Assembly: GCA_039190895.1 (NCBI GenBank)
Contig: JBCCXY010000010.1
Location: 1 to 50,226, forward strand
Reading direction: 5' to 3'
Length of the DNA stretch: 50,226 nucleotides
Source: Ovoidimarina sp039190895
GTDB taxonomy: Bacteria > Pseudomonadota > Alphaproteobacteria > Rhodobacterales > Rhodobacteraceae
In this document: positions 43,405 to 50,226 of the stretch, piece by piece
Layout of the letters: the number at the start of each line of letters is the position of its first letter
Position numbering within the stretch: position 1 is the first letter of the stretch
The notes under the pieces: model-generated
Told to the model about the DNA's origin: nothing
The model's database searches: none
What the model saw: only the letters and a program-made list of their open reading frames with translations
Program-made: the position numbers and the translations under genes

Positions 43405-44331
43405 ATGGTCGAAGACGCCGAAAACATCTCAAGGAAAATTCGCCTACGGCAACTGCGATGCTTCGTGACGGTGGCTCGCCTCAAAAGCTTTGTGGCAGCA
43501 GCAAAGGCACTTGGCCTGACGCAGCCCTCGGTCAGCCGGAGTGTCCGGGAACTTGAAGATCTTCTAGGTCGCCCGCTGTTTGACCGCGCGACGCGGGGTG
43601 CCGAGTTGACCGAACAGGGGCGCGATTTTTTTCCCACGGCTGAGGCGAGCCTCGCACAGATTCACCTGGGCACTCGGGCCGTTCTGGGACAGTTGGAGGG
43701 TCAGCAAACGGTGCAGATCGGGGCGCTGCCCAACGTGTGTTCCCAGTTCTTGCCAGAACTGATTGCCAGTTTCAAAACCGAGGTTCCCAATGTCCGGGTG
43801 GTCATCACTCCGGGGGGCAACAAGGAGTTGTTGAGCGCTTTGCGGCAAGGGGAGCGTGACTTTGTGATAGGTCGGCTCTCGACAAGTTCTGACATGCGGG
43901 GCCTCGTGTTTGAGGCGTTATATGACGAGCCGCTGGTTTTTGTTGTCCGTAACGGGCATCCACTGGCCAAACGGGCGCCCTCTGTTCAAGCCATAACCGA
44001 TTTTCCACTGGTGCTGCCGCCGGAAGGTACGATCATCCGGCAAGAGATCGACCGCTACTTTACGCAACACGGGGTCACGCGCGTTCCTGATCTGATTGAA
44101 ACGATCTCGTCAGATTTCCAGCGCGCCTACACCGCGTCTACGGACAGCGTGACAGTGATCCCCCGAGGCGTTGTACAAGCTGACTTGGCGGACGGGTCCT
44201 TCGTCCAGCTAACGCATGGAGAAGAAGAGCTTCGAGGTCCGGTTGGGCTGACGTTGAACCCAGAGCAACGGCCTGGCGGGGCAGTCGAGATGCTGCTTCA
44301 GCGGATTAGGCGGCATGCATTAAGTACCTGA
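43405..44331 (+). CDS. LysR family transcriptional regulator (PcaQ/GbpR-like)
   Basis: 308 residues from the ATG at 43405; the longer frame from 43228 overlaps the response-regulator gene. The HTH is LRQLRCFVTVARLKSFVAAA, LGLTQPSVSRSVRELEDLLG and PLFDRATRGAELTEQG. The effector domain has VQIGALPNVCSQFLPELIAS and SDFQRAYTASTDSVTVIPRG. The spacing resembles PcaQ/GbpR regulators of aromatic or galactose-binding genes, but no such target lies nearby. It is divergent from the two-component system. The stop codon lies inside a 16-bp tandem duplication. Confidence 0.9.
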   Translation: MVEDAENISRKIRLRQLRCFVTVARLKSFVAAAKALGLTQPSVSRSVRELEDLLGRPLFDRATRGAELTEQGRDFFPTAEASLAQIHLGTRAVLGQLEGQQTVQIGALPNVCSQFLPELIASFKTEVPNVRVVITPGGNKELLSALRQGERDFVIGRLSTSSDMRGLVFEALYDEPLVFVVRNGHPLAKRAPSVQAITDFPLVLPPEGTIIRQEIDRYFTQHGVTRVPDLIETISSDFQRAYTASTDSVTVIPRGVVQADLADGSFVQLTHGEEELRGPVGLTLNPEQRPGGAVEMLLQRIRRHALST

Positions 44332-44353
44332 TGCCGCAAGTACCTGATGCCGC
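44322..44353 (+). repeat. Perfect tandem duplication of 16 bp
   Basis: AAGTACCTGATGCCGC occurs twice back to back (44322-44337, 44338-44353), spanning the stop of the LysR gene. It looks like replication slippage. No gene is seen between here and 44498. Confidence 0.85.
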
Positions 44354-44498
44354 TGTCTCGGCAGTTGACCGCAGAGTTCACGAACCTCTGGAGAACCAAA
44401 GCGCGCCGTCTGGAGGGTCTGGTTGGCGCCAAGCTGGCCCAAGTAAACCGGTCGCTGATGCCGAGCCTGATGGTGTCGCGGACATGGCAGCGATCTAG

Positions 44499-45404
44499 CT
44501 ATTCAGCGTCATCAGCCTCGCCCAACAGCCAGTCGCGGAAACAGGCGATCTTCGGATCATCCTGCCGGTCATTGGGCGACAGCAAGTAATACGCGAACAC
44601 GAGTTGGGTGCTGAGCTGGGCGTTGAAAGGACGCACAAGCCGACCCGCCGCAAGGTGGTCCGCCGCCATCCGATCCCCGACCAGCGCGATCCCTTCGCCA
44701 TCCAAAGCGGCACGGACGGCCATCTCTTCTTTGGTGAAACGCGGCCCCTTGTAAGGGTCCACATCGGTCGCCCCAGCGGCCAGAAGCCAGGTACGCCAAC
44801 TCCCCTCCGCCTCTTTCCAATCCACATGCAACAGGGTGTGGTGCTCAAGATCAGCCGGAGATCGCAACGCCGGTTCGCGTTCAAGGAACGCCGGGCTGCA
44901 CACCGGCGTCGCCCGCATGTCGAACAGCCGTTGACTGGCGACGTCTGAATACCCGCCCGGCCCGTATCGAATGGCCACATCCGCCTCGCCACTCGCTATG
45001 TCCACCAGCCTGTCGGTCCCGTCGATGCGTAGCTCGATATCCGGGTGCTGTCTGCGAAACCTGTCCAGACGCGGCACCAGCCACAGCGACCCAAATCCCG
45101 GACTCACACTGATCTTCAGCAGCCGCTGGTCCTTGCGAGCCTGCATGCGCTCAGCCCCCTGAGCCAAACGATCAAGCCCGTCCGTCAGAAGCGGCAACGC
45201 CGCGTCGCCTGCCTCCGTCAGGCGCAGGGCGCGCGTGAGACGCTCGAACAAGGGCGCGCCAAGCCAGTCTTCCAACGCTTTGACCTGATGACTGATCGCC
45301 CCCGGTGTGACGCCGAGTTCATCGGCGGCCCGGGCAAAACTCAGATGCCGCGCGGCGGCCTCAAACGCTCGAAGGGCGCGCAGAGGAGGGAGCGTTCGTC
45401 GCAT
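44499..45404 (-). CDS. LysR family transcriptional regulator (GcvA-like)
   Basis: 301 residues from the ATG at 45404 (MRRTLPPLRALRAFEAAARH); the longer frame to 45464 adds non-conserved residues. The HTH is LRAFEAAARHLSFARAADEL, GVTPGAISHQVKALEDWLG and PLFERLTRALRLTEAG, the GcvA/AmpR-type start. The effector domain has ISVSPGFGSLWLVPRLDRFR, DVAIRYGPGGYSDVASQ and EMAVRAALDGEGIALVGDRM. It is divergent from the DMT exporter gene, 80 bp away, and probably controls it. Confidence 0.92.
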   Translation of the reverse strand: MRRTLPPLRALRAFEAAARHLSFARAADELGVTPGAISHQVKALEDWLGAPLFERLTRALRLTEAGDAALPLLTDGLDRLAQGAERMQARKDQRLLKISVSPGFGSLWLVPRLDRFRRQHPDIELRIDGTDRLVDIASGEADVAIRYGPGGYSDVASQRLFDMRATPVCSPAFLEREPALRSPADLEHHTLLHVDWKEAEGSWRTWLLAAGATDVDPYKGPRFTKEEMAVRAALDGEGIALVGDRMAADHLAAGRLVRPFNAQLSTQLVFAYYLLSPNDRQDDPKIACFRDWLLGEADDAE

Positions 45405-45484
45405 CACATAGATGAGGAAACCTAATGCCACATGTGAAATCAATTCTTTTGTGAGCCACGTCATGGATCAGTATTTCTCGTCCA

Positions 45485-46360
45485 ATGGCACCCGGGCAAA
45501 CTCGATCAGATTATACGATAGGCGTGCTCCTCCTCATCGCGTCCGCCGTCGCCTTCAGCTCCACAGGCATTTTCACGAAAGGCGTCCAGGCAGCGGCTTG
45601 GGCGGTCATCTTCTGGAGGGCTGCGTTCGCGACCCTGGCCACAACAGCATGGGCCGCATCGCGCTTGCGGAGAGAGTTCATCGAAATGGGCTGGTCAGGG
45701 CTTGCCGTGGGAGTGGTGGGCGCAGCCGGAACGGCCGCGCTGATCCCCGCGTTCAAACTGACGGACATCGCCAATGTCGCCCTCATCTACGCCGCCGCGC
45801 CGTTTCTCGCGTCCCTGCTGGCATGGCTCACCATCGGAGAGCGTGTCTCAAAGCGCACGGCACTCGGCGCGGCGGGCGCCTTGCTCGGCGTCGTGGTGAT
45901 CGTTTCGGGCTCTATCGGCAGCGTGAACCTGATCGGGGACGGCCTCGCGCTTTTCATGACGCTTGTGATGGCCACGATCATGGTCATCTACCGCGCACGA
46001 CCGAACACTCCAAGCGCAGGGCCGTCCGTGCTGCAATCCCTCCTGCTGCTCCCCCTCGCTTTGGTGTTCGGAAGCCCGTTTCAGATTGCCCCATTGGAGA
46101 TCGCAGTCCTCGCGGCATTCGGCATCACACACGCAATCGCATCCGTCACTTTGGCAGAGGGTGCAAAGCGCGTGCCATCCGGACAGACCGCACTTTTGGG
46201 TGCTTTGGAAACCCCGCTGGCGCCGATCCTGGCGTTTCTCATTCTGTCCGAACTACCGTCAGTGCCCACGCTCCTGGGTGGCGGCGTTGTCTTCACGGCT
46301 GTCCTCTTGTCGATACGCGAGCAGCCCGAGCAGGCTACGCCCGGACGATCCGATAATTGA
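45485..46360 (+). CDS. DMT superfamily (EamA) transporter
   Basis: 291 residues with ten membrane segments in two EamA halves. Features include LLLIASAVAFSSTGIFTKGV and VIFWRAAFATLATTAWAASR in the first half and GLALFMTLVMATIMVIYRA in the second. LLGALETPLAPILAFLILSE near the end is the conserved EamA signature (LLGYLEPVFAPLLAWLFLGE-like). The family exports amino acids, metabolites or drugs. Substrate unknown. It overlaps the convergent oxidoreductase gene end by 26 bp. Confidence 0.92.
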   Translation: MAPGQTRSDYTIGVLLLIASAVAFSSTGIFTKGVQAAAWAVIFWRAAFATLATTAWAASRLRREFIEMGWSGLAVGVVGAAGTAALIPAFKLTDIANVALIYAAAPFLASLLAWLTIGERVSKRTALGAAGALLGVVVIVSGSIGSVNLIGDGLALFMTLVMATIMVIYRARPNTPSAGPSVLQSLLLLPLALVFGSPFQIAPLEIAVLAAFGITHAIASVTLAEGAKRVPSGQTALLGALETPLAPILAFLILSELPSVPTLLGGGVVFTAVLLSIREQPEQATPGRSDN

Positions 46361-46988
46361 AGTCGGCGTTTCCAACCGCGCCCCACATGCGAAGCCAGAA
46401 CGGCATCAGGCCTTCCATCCCACGCGCGGCGGCGAGTGGCCCCAGATCAACCGGATCCGTCCAGCCAAACTCCGCAAGCATCGCGACAACGTCCTTTTTG
46501 GCATCGTCGTCATCACCGCAAAGGAACACGTCGTGCTCTCCCTGGACACGGGATGGATCGACCATGATCTGATGGTTCATAGTGTTGAGCGTCTTGACCA
46601 CCCGCGCGCTCGGCAATCGCGCTTGAAGCGCCTCTCCCGCCGAATTCGTGTTGGACAGTTCCGGCACCAAAGTCGGCGGCATCCCCTTCGAGCCGTCCAG
46701 CGGGTTGGTCACATCAATGACCGTCTTACCCGCAACGGCAGCGTCCGTCACCGCATCGGCCACCTCGACGATATTCGCCCCGTTGACCGCAAAGATCACG
46801 CGATCCGCCCAGGCCGCTACGTCGGAAAAGGCACCTTGCCCCGCGTGTTCGCCATTGGCGTCCGCCCAAGCCACTGCCTTTTCGTTGCCGTCGGCCCGCG
46901 CCCCCATCCGGACTTCGTGACCAAGCGATGCCAGTTTGGTTGCAAGCGTGTGGCCAACAATCCCGGTTCCAAGAACTGCGTATTTCAT
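46335..46988 (-). CDS. NADPH-dependent F420-reductase-like oxidoreductase
   Basis: 217 residues. An N-terminal Rossmann motif (MKYAVLGTGIVGHTLATKLA, GxGxxG) is followed by HEVRMGARADGNEKAVAWAD, a basic/polar segment suited to NADPH, then VIDVTNPLDGSKGMPPTL and KTLNTMNHQIMVD. The layout matches the F420 oxidoreductase/NADP-binding family (COG2085). Rhodobacterales do not generally make F420, so the substrate is probably another small carbonyl compound. It is next to a short-chain dehydrogenase on the same strand. Confidence 0.88.
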   Translation of the reverse strand: MKYAVLGTGIVGHTLATKLASLGHEVRMGARADGNEKAVAWADANGEHAGQGAFSDVAAWADRVIFAVNGANIVEVADAVTDAAVAGKTVIDVTNPLDGSKGMPPTLVPELSNTNSAGEALQARLPSARVVKTLNTMNHQIMVDPSRVQGEHDVFLCGDDDDAKKDVVAMLAEFGWTDPVDLGPLAAARGMEGLMPFWLRMWGAVGNADFNYRIVRA

Positions 46989-47009
46989 TGTCTCATCCTC
47001 CGCTTGGAA

Positions 47010-47031
47010 CGCCCCGACCGTGGCCGGGGCG
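47010..47031 (-). terminator. Hairpin after the short-chain dehydrogenase gene
   Basis: CGCCCCG (47010-47016) pairs with CGGGGCG (47025-47031) across an 8-base loop, seven bases after the dehydrogenase stop on the minus strand. It is followed by TTCC, so termination may be partial and leave some read-through into the oxidoreductase. Confidence 0.5.
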
Positions 47032-47037
47032 TCGGGT

Positions 47038-47922
47038 TCAGGCTGCTTCCATGTGTTTGGTTTTCAGCTTCAGCATGTCCTCCATGCCGAGGTTCGTGAA
47101 GAGCCCCTCGGTCACCTGCGCCAGATGGTCGTTGTACGCCTTCATCGGCTCCGCCATGCCGATCCGGTCCACTTCGGTCCGGAATGGGCGCGACCCAGGG
47201 GCTGTCGCGACGACCTCGACCACCGCATCCGCGACAAGCTGCGGGTTCTGCTCCGGATTGGCAGCCAGGAAGCCTTCGAACCCTTCGAGCGTCGCCTTCG
47301 GCGCGCCGGCCATATCGCCATAGCTCGCGTCGCGATCCCGCGACGTCGGCTGCATCAGGTTGTCGATGAATCGCGTCGGAAACCCGCCTGGTTCGACCAT
47401 CGCAACATCGACGCCGAACGCGCTCAGCTCTGCGCGATAGTTCTCGCTCATCGCCTCAAGCGCCCACTTGCTGGCGTTGTAGGGCCCGTAAAACGGCAAC
47501 GCCACGCGGCCCAGAAGGCTTGAGATATTCAGAACCAGCCCCTCACCGCGCGACCTCATCCCTGGCAAGACAGCCCGGATCATCCGCTGTACGCCGAAGA
47601 CGTTGATTTCAAACAACCGGCGGAAGTCGTCGGGCGAAAAGTTCTCTTGCAGCCCATGGGCGCCCACACCGGCGTTGTTGATCAGCGTATCGACCTGCCC
47701 GAGGATCTGTGTCGCCTTGGCCACGCCCGCCTCGACCGAGGCATCGTCGGTCACGTCGATCTCGACAACCTCGACCCCCATGTCCTTGAACTCCGCCGCA
47801 GCCGCCGCGTTGCGGCCCGAGATATCGCGCATCGAGCCGACGACACGATGACCTGCCGCGACGAGATCGGTCACGATCAGTTTGCCAAATCCGCTGCTTG
47901 CTCCAGTGATCAGAATGTTCAT
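47038..47922 (-). CDS. Short-chain dehydrogenase/reductase (classical SDR)
   Basis: 294 residues from the ATG at 47922; the frame to 48024 overlaps the divergent LysR promoter region. The cofactor motif is TGASSGFG (TGxxxGxG). LINNAGVGAHGLQENF is the NAG motif. The catalytic Ser is in LNISSLLGRV, and Tyr-x3-Lys is YNASK (FYGPYNASKWALEAMSENYR). The active-site set is complete. Substrate unknown. A LysR regulator divergent from it is the likely controller. Confidence 0.93.
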   Translation of the reverse strand: MNILITGASSGFGKLIVTDLVAAGHRVVGSMRDISGRNAAAAAEFKDMGVEVVEIDVTDDASVEAGVAKATQILGQVDTLINNAGVGAHGLQENFSPDDFRRLFEINVFGVQRMIRAVLPGMRSRGEGLVLNISSLLGRVALPFYGPYNASKWALEAMSENYRAELSAFGVDVAMVEPGGFPTRFIDNLMQPTSRDRDASYGDMAGAPKATLEGFEGFLAANPEQNPQLVADAVVEVVATAPGSRPFRTEVDRIGMAEPMKAYNDHLAQVTEGLFTNLGMEDMLKLKTKHMEAA

Positions 47923-48022
47923 TGCCTTGCTCCAATTTCGGTGCCCAAACATCTTGGGCTGTTGTGATGAGCGTGAGATACGCCTTGCATAGATTTCAGA
48001 ACAGACGGATAAATTTGAACTC

Positions 48023-48922
48023 ATGGTTCAAGATATCAGAACGCTCGGCCTACAGGCCCTTCTCAGCTTTCACACCGTCGCGCGCCTCGGCGGCATCAGC
48101 GCGGCGGCAGAGCACCTGAGGGTCGCGAAGTCTGGTGTCAGCCGACATGTCGCGCAGATTGAGGCGCATTTCGGCGTGCGTCTGCTAGAGCGTGGCGCAC
48201 GCTCTGTCCGTCTGACCCCGGTTGGGCGTCGGCTGGACGACCGCATCCGCTCGATCCTTGCCGAGGTCGATTTGCTGCAAGACATCGTGCGTGAAGAAAG
48301 TGTGGAAGTGTCCGGTCAGGTCACGATAGCGGCGACGCCGGAATTCGGCAGCCTGATCGCGACCGAGCTCTTCCCGGAACTTCGCAAAAGGCACCCGAAC
48401 CTTACGCTCGTGATGCGCCCCGACTACGCCTTTGAGGACATGCAGGATCCAGGAACCGACATCGCGTTCCGCGTGGGCAAGATCAAGGACGACCGGCTTG
48501 TGGCCATCGAGTTGGGGGCGTTCTCCAGATGCGTCGTAGCGGCCCCGTCGCTCGTAAAGGAGTACGCGCTAAAGTCGCCTGCCGATCTGGCCAGATTGCC
48601 CTGCCTGACTTTTCGCGGTGATCGCCCCGGCGCAAGTTGGCGCTTCAATGACGAAATGGTCGACGTCACGGGCCCCATCGCGGTGCGGAGCTTTGGCATT
48701 CTGCTTCAATTGGCGCTTGAGGGGCACGGATTTGCCAATCTTCCGGATTTCATGACCGCAAGCGAACTGAAAAGCGGGCGGCTTGTGCATTGCCTCAGCG
48801 ATTACCAAACGCCGACGTTCCCGGTTTACCTGTCGTTCAGACCGGGGGCTCGAAACATCGCGCGCGTGGGTGCCGTTATCGAAACGGCCCGCGAAGTTGT
48901 ACCATCGGTGTTCTCGCGGTAG
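48023..48922 (+). CDS. LysR family transcriptional regulator
   Basis: 299 residues. HTH: LLSFHTVARLGGISAAAEHL, RVAKSGVSRHVAQIEAHFGV and RLLERGARSVRLTPVGRRLD. The effector domain includes VTIAATPEFGSLIATELFPE, DIAFRVGKIKDDRLVAIELG and GILLQLALEGHGFANLPDFM. It is the third LysR within 5.5 kb and is divergent from the SDR gene with a 100-bp shared gap, so the SDR and oxidoreductase genes are the likely targets. Confidence 0.93.
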   Translation: MVQDIRTLGLQALLSFHTVARLGGISAAAEHLRVAKSGVSRHVAQIEAHFGVRLLERGARSVRLTPVGRRLDDRIRSILAEVDLLQDIVREESVEVSGQVTIAATPEFGSLIATELFPELRKRHPNLTLVMRPDYAFEDMQDPGTDIAFRVGKIKDDRLVAIELGAFSRCVVAAPSLVKEYALKSPADLARLPCLTFRGDRPGASWRFNDEMVDVTGPIAVRSFGILLQLALEGHGFANLPDFMTASELKSGRLVHCLSDYQTPTFPVYLSFRPGARNIARVGAVIETAREVVPSVFSR

Positions 48923-49147
48923 CGGTCCTTGCAGCTCGCCGTGAATGTGGTGGCAGAGGTAATCCGAAGGTCAAGGCGTTTTTTAGGGGTGCAAAAATGA
49001 TAAATCCCCGTGAAATGCGACAATCTTGCTGTGGTTCACCCCTCGACCAAAGACCGCGTAAACCTATAACACCACTGAACGCCGATGATTCTGTTGTCGC
49101 GCGTTACGACTGTAATACAAGCGTCCGCCCGGAAGGAGCGATAGCCA

Positions 49148-49729
49148 GTGTCTCACGCAGAAGACCACGACGACGACACACGCCGTGACTTTCTCTTTTA
49201 CGCAGCAGGCGGAACCGGGGCGATCATCGCTGCCGCCGCTGTGCGCGGCATGATCAATCAGATGGCCCCGTCGGCCGACGTTCAGGCGGCATCCACGATG
49301 CGCCAAGACGTGTCGGCGATTGAGCCGGGAACGCAGGTGACCGTGCTGTTCCAAGGTAAGCCCGTGTTCATCCGACGCCGTCTGCCTGAAGAGGTTGAGG
49401 CCGCGCGCTCTGTGGAGCTGTCCGAGCTGATCGACGTCGGCGCCGAAAACGCGAACCTGCCCGACGACGCTGAAGCGACCGACGAAAACCGCACGGTGCC
49501 CCCGCTCGAAGGCGAGGACACGGGCGAGTGGTTGGTCATGGTCGGCCTTTGCACGCACTTTGGCTGCGTGCCGCTTGGTGATGGCGCTGGCGACTACAAC
49601 GGGTGGTTCTGCCCGTGTCACGGGTCTCACTACGACACCTCAGGCCGCATCCGCAAAGGTCCTGCCCCGCGCAACCTCGCAATTCCTTCGGCGAGCTTCG
49701 TCGAAGAAGAAGTCATTCTACTCGGATAA
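49148..49729 (+). CDS. petA: Ubiquinol-cytochrome c reductase iron-sulfur (Rieske) subunit
   Basis: 193 residues from a GTG start (49148) with AAGGAG upstream. The N-terminus has a twin-arginine region (DTRRDFLFYAAGG) and one membrane anchor (TGAIIAAAAVRGMINQM), as in Rhodobacter Rieske proteins that are exported folded. Rieske box I is C135-T-H-F-G-C140 and box II is C155-P-C-H158-G-S160, giving the 2 Cys and 2 His ligands of the [2Fe-2S] cluster plus the disulfide pair. It transfers electrons from ubiquinol to cytochrome c1 in the bc1 complex. petB follows 14 bp later. Confidence 0.96.
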   Translation: MSHAEDHDDDTRRDFLFYAAGGTGAIIAAAAVRGMINQMAPSADVQAASTMRQDVSAIEPGTQVTVLFQGKPVFIRRRLPEEVEAARSVELSELIDVGAENANLPDDAEATDENRTVPPLEGEDTGEWLVMVGLCTHFGCVPLGDGAGDYNGWFCPCHGSHYDTSGRIRKGPAPRNLAIPSASFVEEEVILLG

Positions 49730-49743
49730 GAGAGGGAAAACGC

Positions 49744-50226
49744 ATGTCCGGAATTCCTCACGACCATTACGAGCCGAACAGCAACGCTGAGAAGTGGCTG
49801 CATCGGCGTCTTCCGATCGTTGGTCTGCTGTACGACACGATCATGATCCCCACGCCGAAGAACCTGAACTGGATGTGGATCTGGGGGATCGTGCTGACCT
49901 TCACTCTGGTTCTGATGATCGTCACGGGCGTGATGCTGGTGATGCACTACACGCCGCACGTGGACATGGCGTTCGCGTCGGTCGAGAACATCATGCGCAA
50001 CGTGAACGGCGGGCACATGATCCGATACCTGCACATGAACGGCGCCTCGCTGTTCTTCTTCGCGGTGTATCTGCACATCTTCCGCGGCCTTTACTACGGC
50101 TCGTACAAGGCGCCGCGTGAGATCACGTGGATCATCGGTATGCTCATCTACGTGCTGATGATGGCCACCGCGTTCATGGGCTACGTGCTACCATGGGGTC
50201 AGATGTCGTTCCACGGCACTGCCGTG
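49744..50226 (+). CDS. petB: Cytochrome b (bc1 complex), N-terminal part
   Basis: The first 161 codons are in the window, with the gene running off the right edge (full length usually about 440). MSGIPHDHYEPNSNAEKWLH and then helix A (WMWIWGIVLTFTLVLMIVTG) are followed by helix B with GGHMIRYLHMNGASLFFFAV and HIFRGLYYGSYK, including the first heme-ligand His of each pair, and helix C ending YVLPWGQMSF. This fits cytochrome b of the Rhodobacter type. It is 14 bp after petA, in the standard petABC order; petC would lie beyond the window. Confidence 0.96.
   Translation, partial: MSGIPHDHYEPNSNAEKWLHRRLPIVGLLYDTIMIPTPKNLNWMWIWGIVLTFTLVLMIVTGVMLVMHYTPHVDMAFASVENIMRNVNGGHMIRYLHMNGASLFFFAVYLHIFRGLYYGSYKAPREITWIIGMLIYVLMMATAFMGYVLPWGQMSFHGTAV

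Noticed and set aside
44347..44589. 80-codon plus-strand frame after the LysR gene
   Set aside because: No recognisable motif, overlaps the convergent LysR gene, no ribosome-binding site.

Overview
The window looks like chromosomal DNA of a marine-type alphaproteobacterium of the order Rhodobacterales (Roseobacter/Paracoccaceae group). The pointers are high GC with strongly biased codon use, a TRAP transporter, a VPLPA-CTERM sorting tail, RpiR and LysR regulators, a cyanate locus, and a petABC start (Rieske protein then cytochrome b) at the right edge. Family names come from reading the translations; no database search was run.

Layout. (1) 1-2870, minus strand: N-formylglutamate amidohydrolase, DctQ, DctM and the start of DctP, with a divergent RpiR regulator at 2995-3852. 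(2) 3990-7760, minus strand: a complete Opp/Dpp/Nik-type ABC importer (binding protein, two permeases, one ATPase) in which every gene is broken by frameshifts or stops. It lies downstream of an apparently intact cobalamin riboswitch (7917-8105). (3) 8333-10259: a Zur-like operator, a DUF1826 protein and an unusual class III alcohol dehydrogenase that has lost two of its four structural-zinc cysteines. (4) 10270-16782: cyanase, an NTF2-like protein and a Nrt/Cmp-type ABC importer, opposite a PAS-AAA+-Fis-like regulator with a degenerate GAFTGA loop. A 27-bp palindrome lies between them.

(5) 17390-34195, plus strand: thirteen closely packed genes with few gaps. They encode a TonB-dependent receptor, a 1721-residue DUF4347/tandem-repeat/RTX surface protein, a VPLPA-CTERM protein, ExbB, two ExbD, TonB, a ferric-siderophore-type ABC importer (binding protein, two permeases, ATPase) and two beta-lactamase-fold hydrolases. 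I read this as a self-contained outer-to-inner membrane uptake system that also carries its own surface-displayed proteins. It is the strongest candidate for an undescribed system here. A remnant of a tyrosine recombinase lies just upstream, which fits acquisition as an island.

(6) 34349-37696: a GntR regulator and an SsuABC/TauABC-like importer of unknown substrate. (7) 37763-43302, minus strand: an OmpR/histidine kinase pair, an EEP-family hydrolase, cardiolipin synthase and a Do-like protease, together resembling an envelope-maintenance module. (8) 43405-48922: three LysR regulators with a DMT exporter, an F420-type oxidoreductase and a short-chain dehydrogenase. (9) 49148 to the end: petA and the first part of petB.
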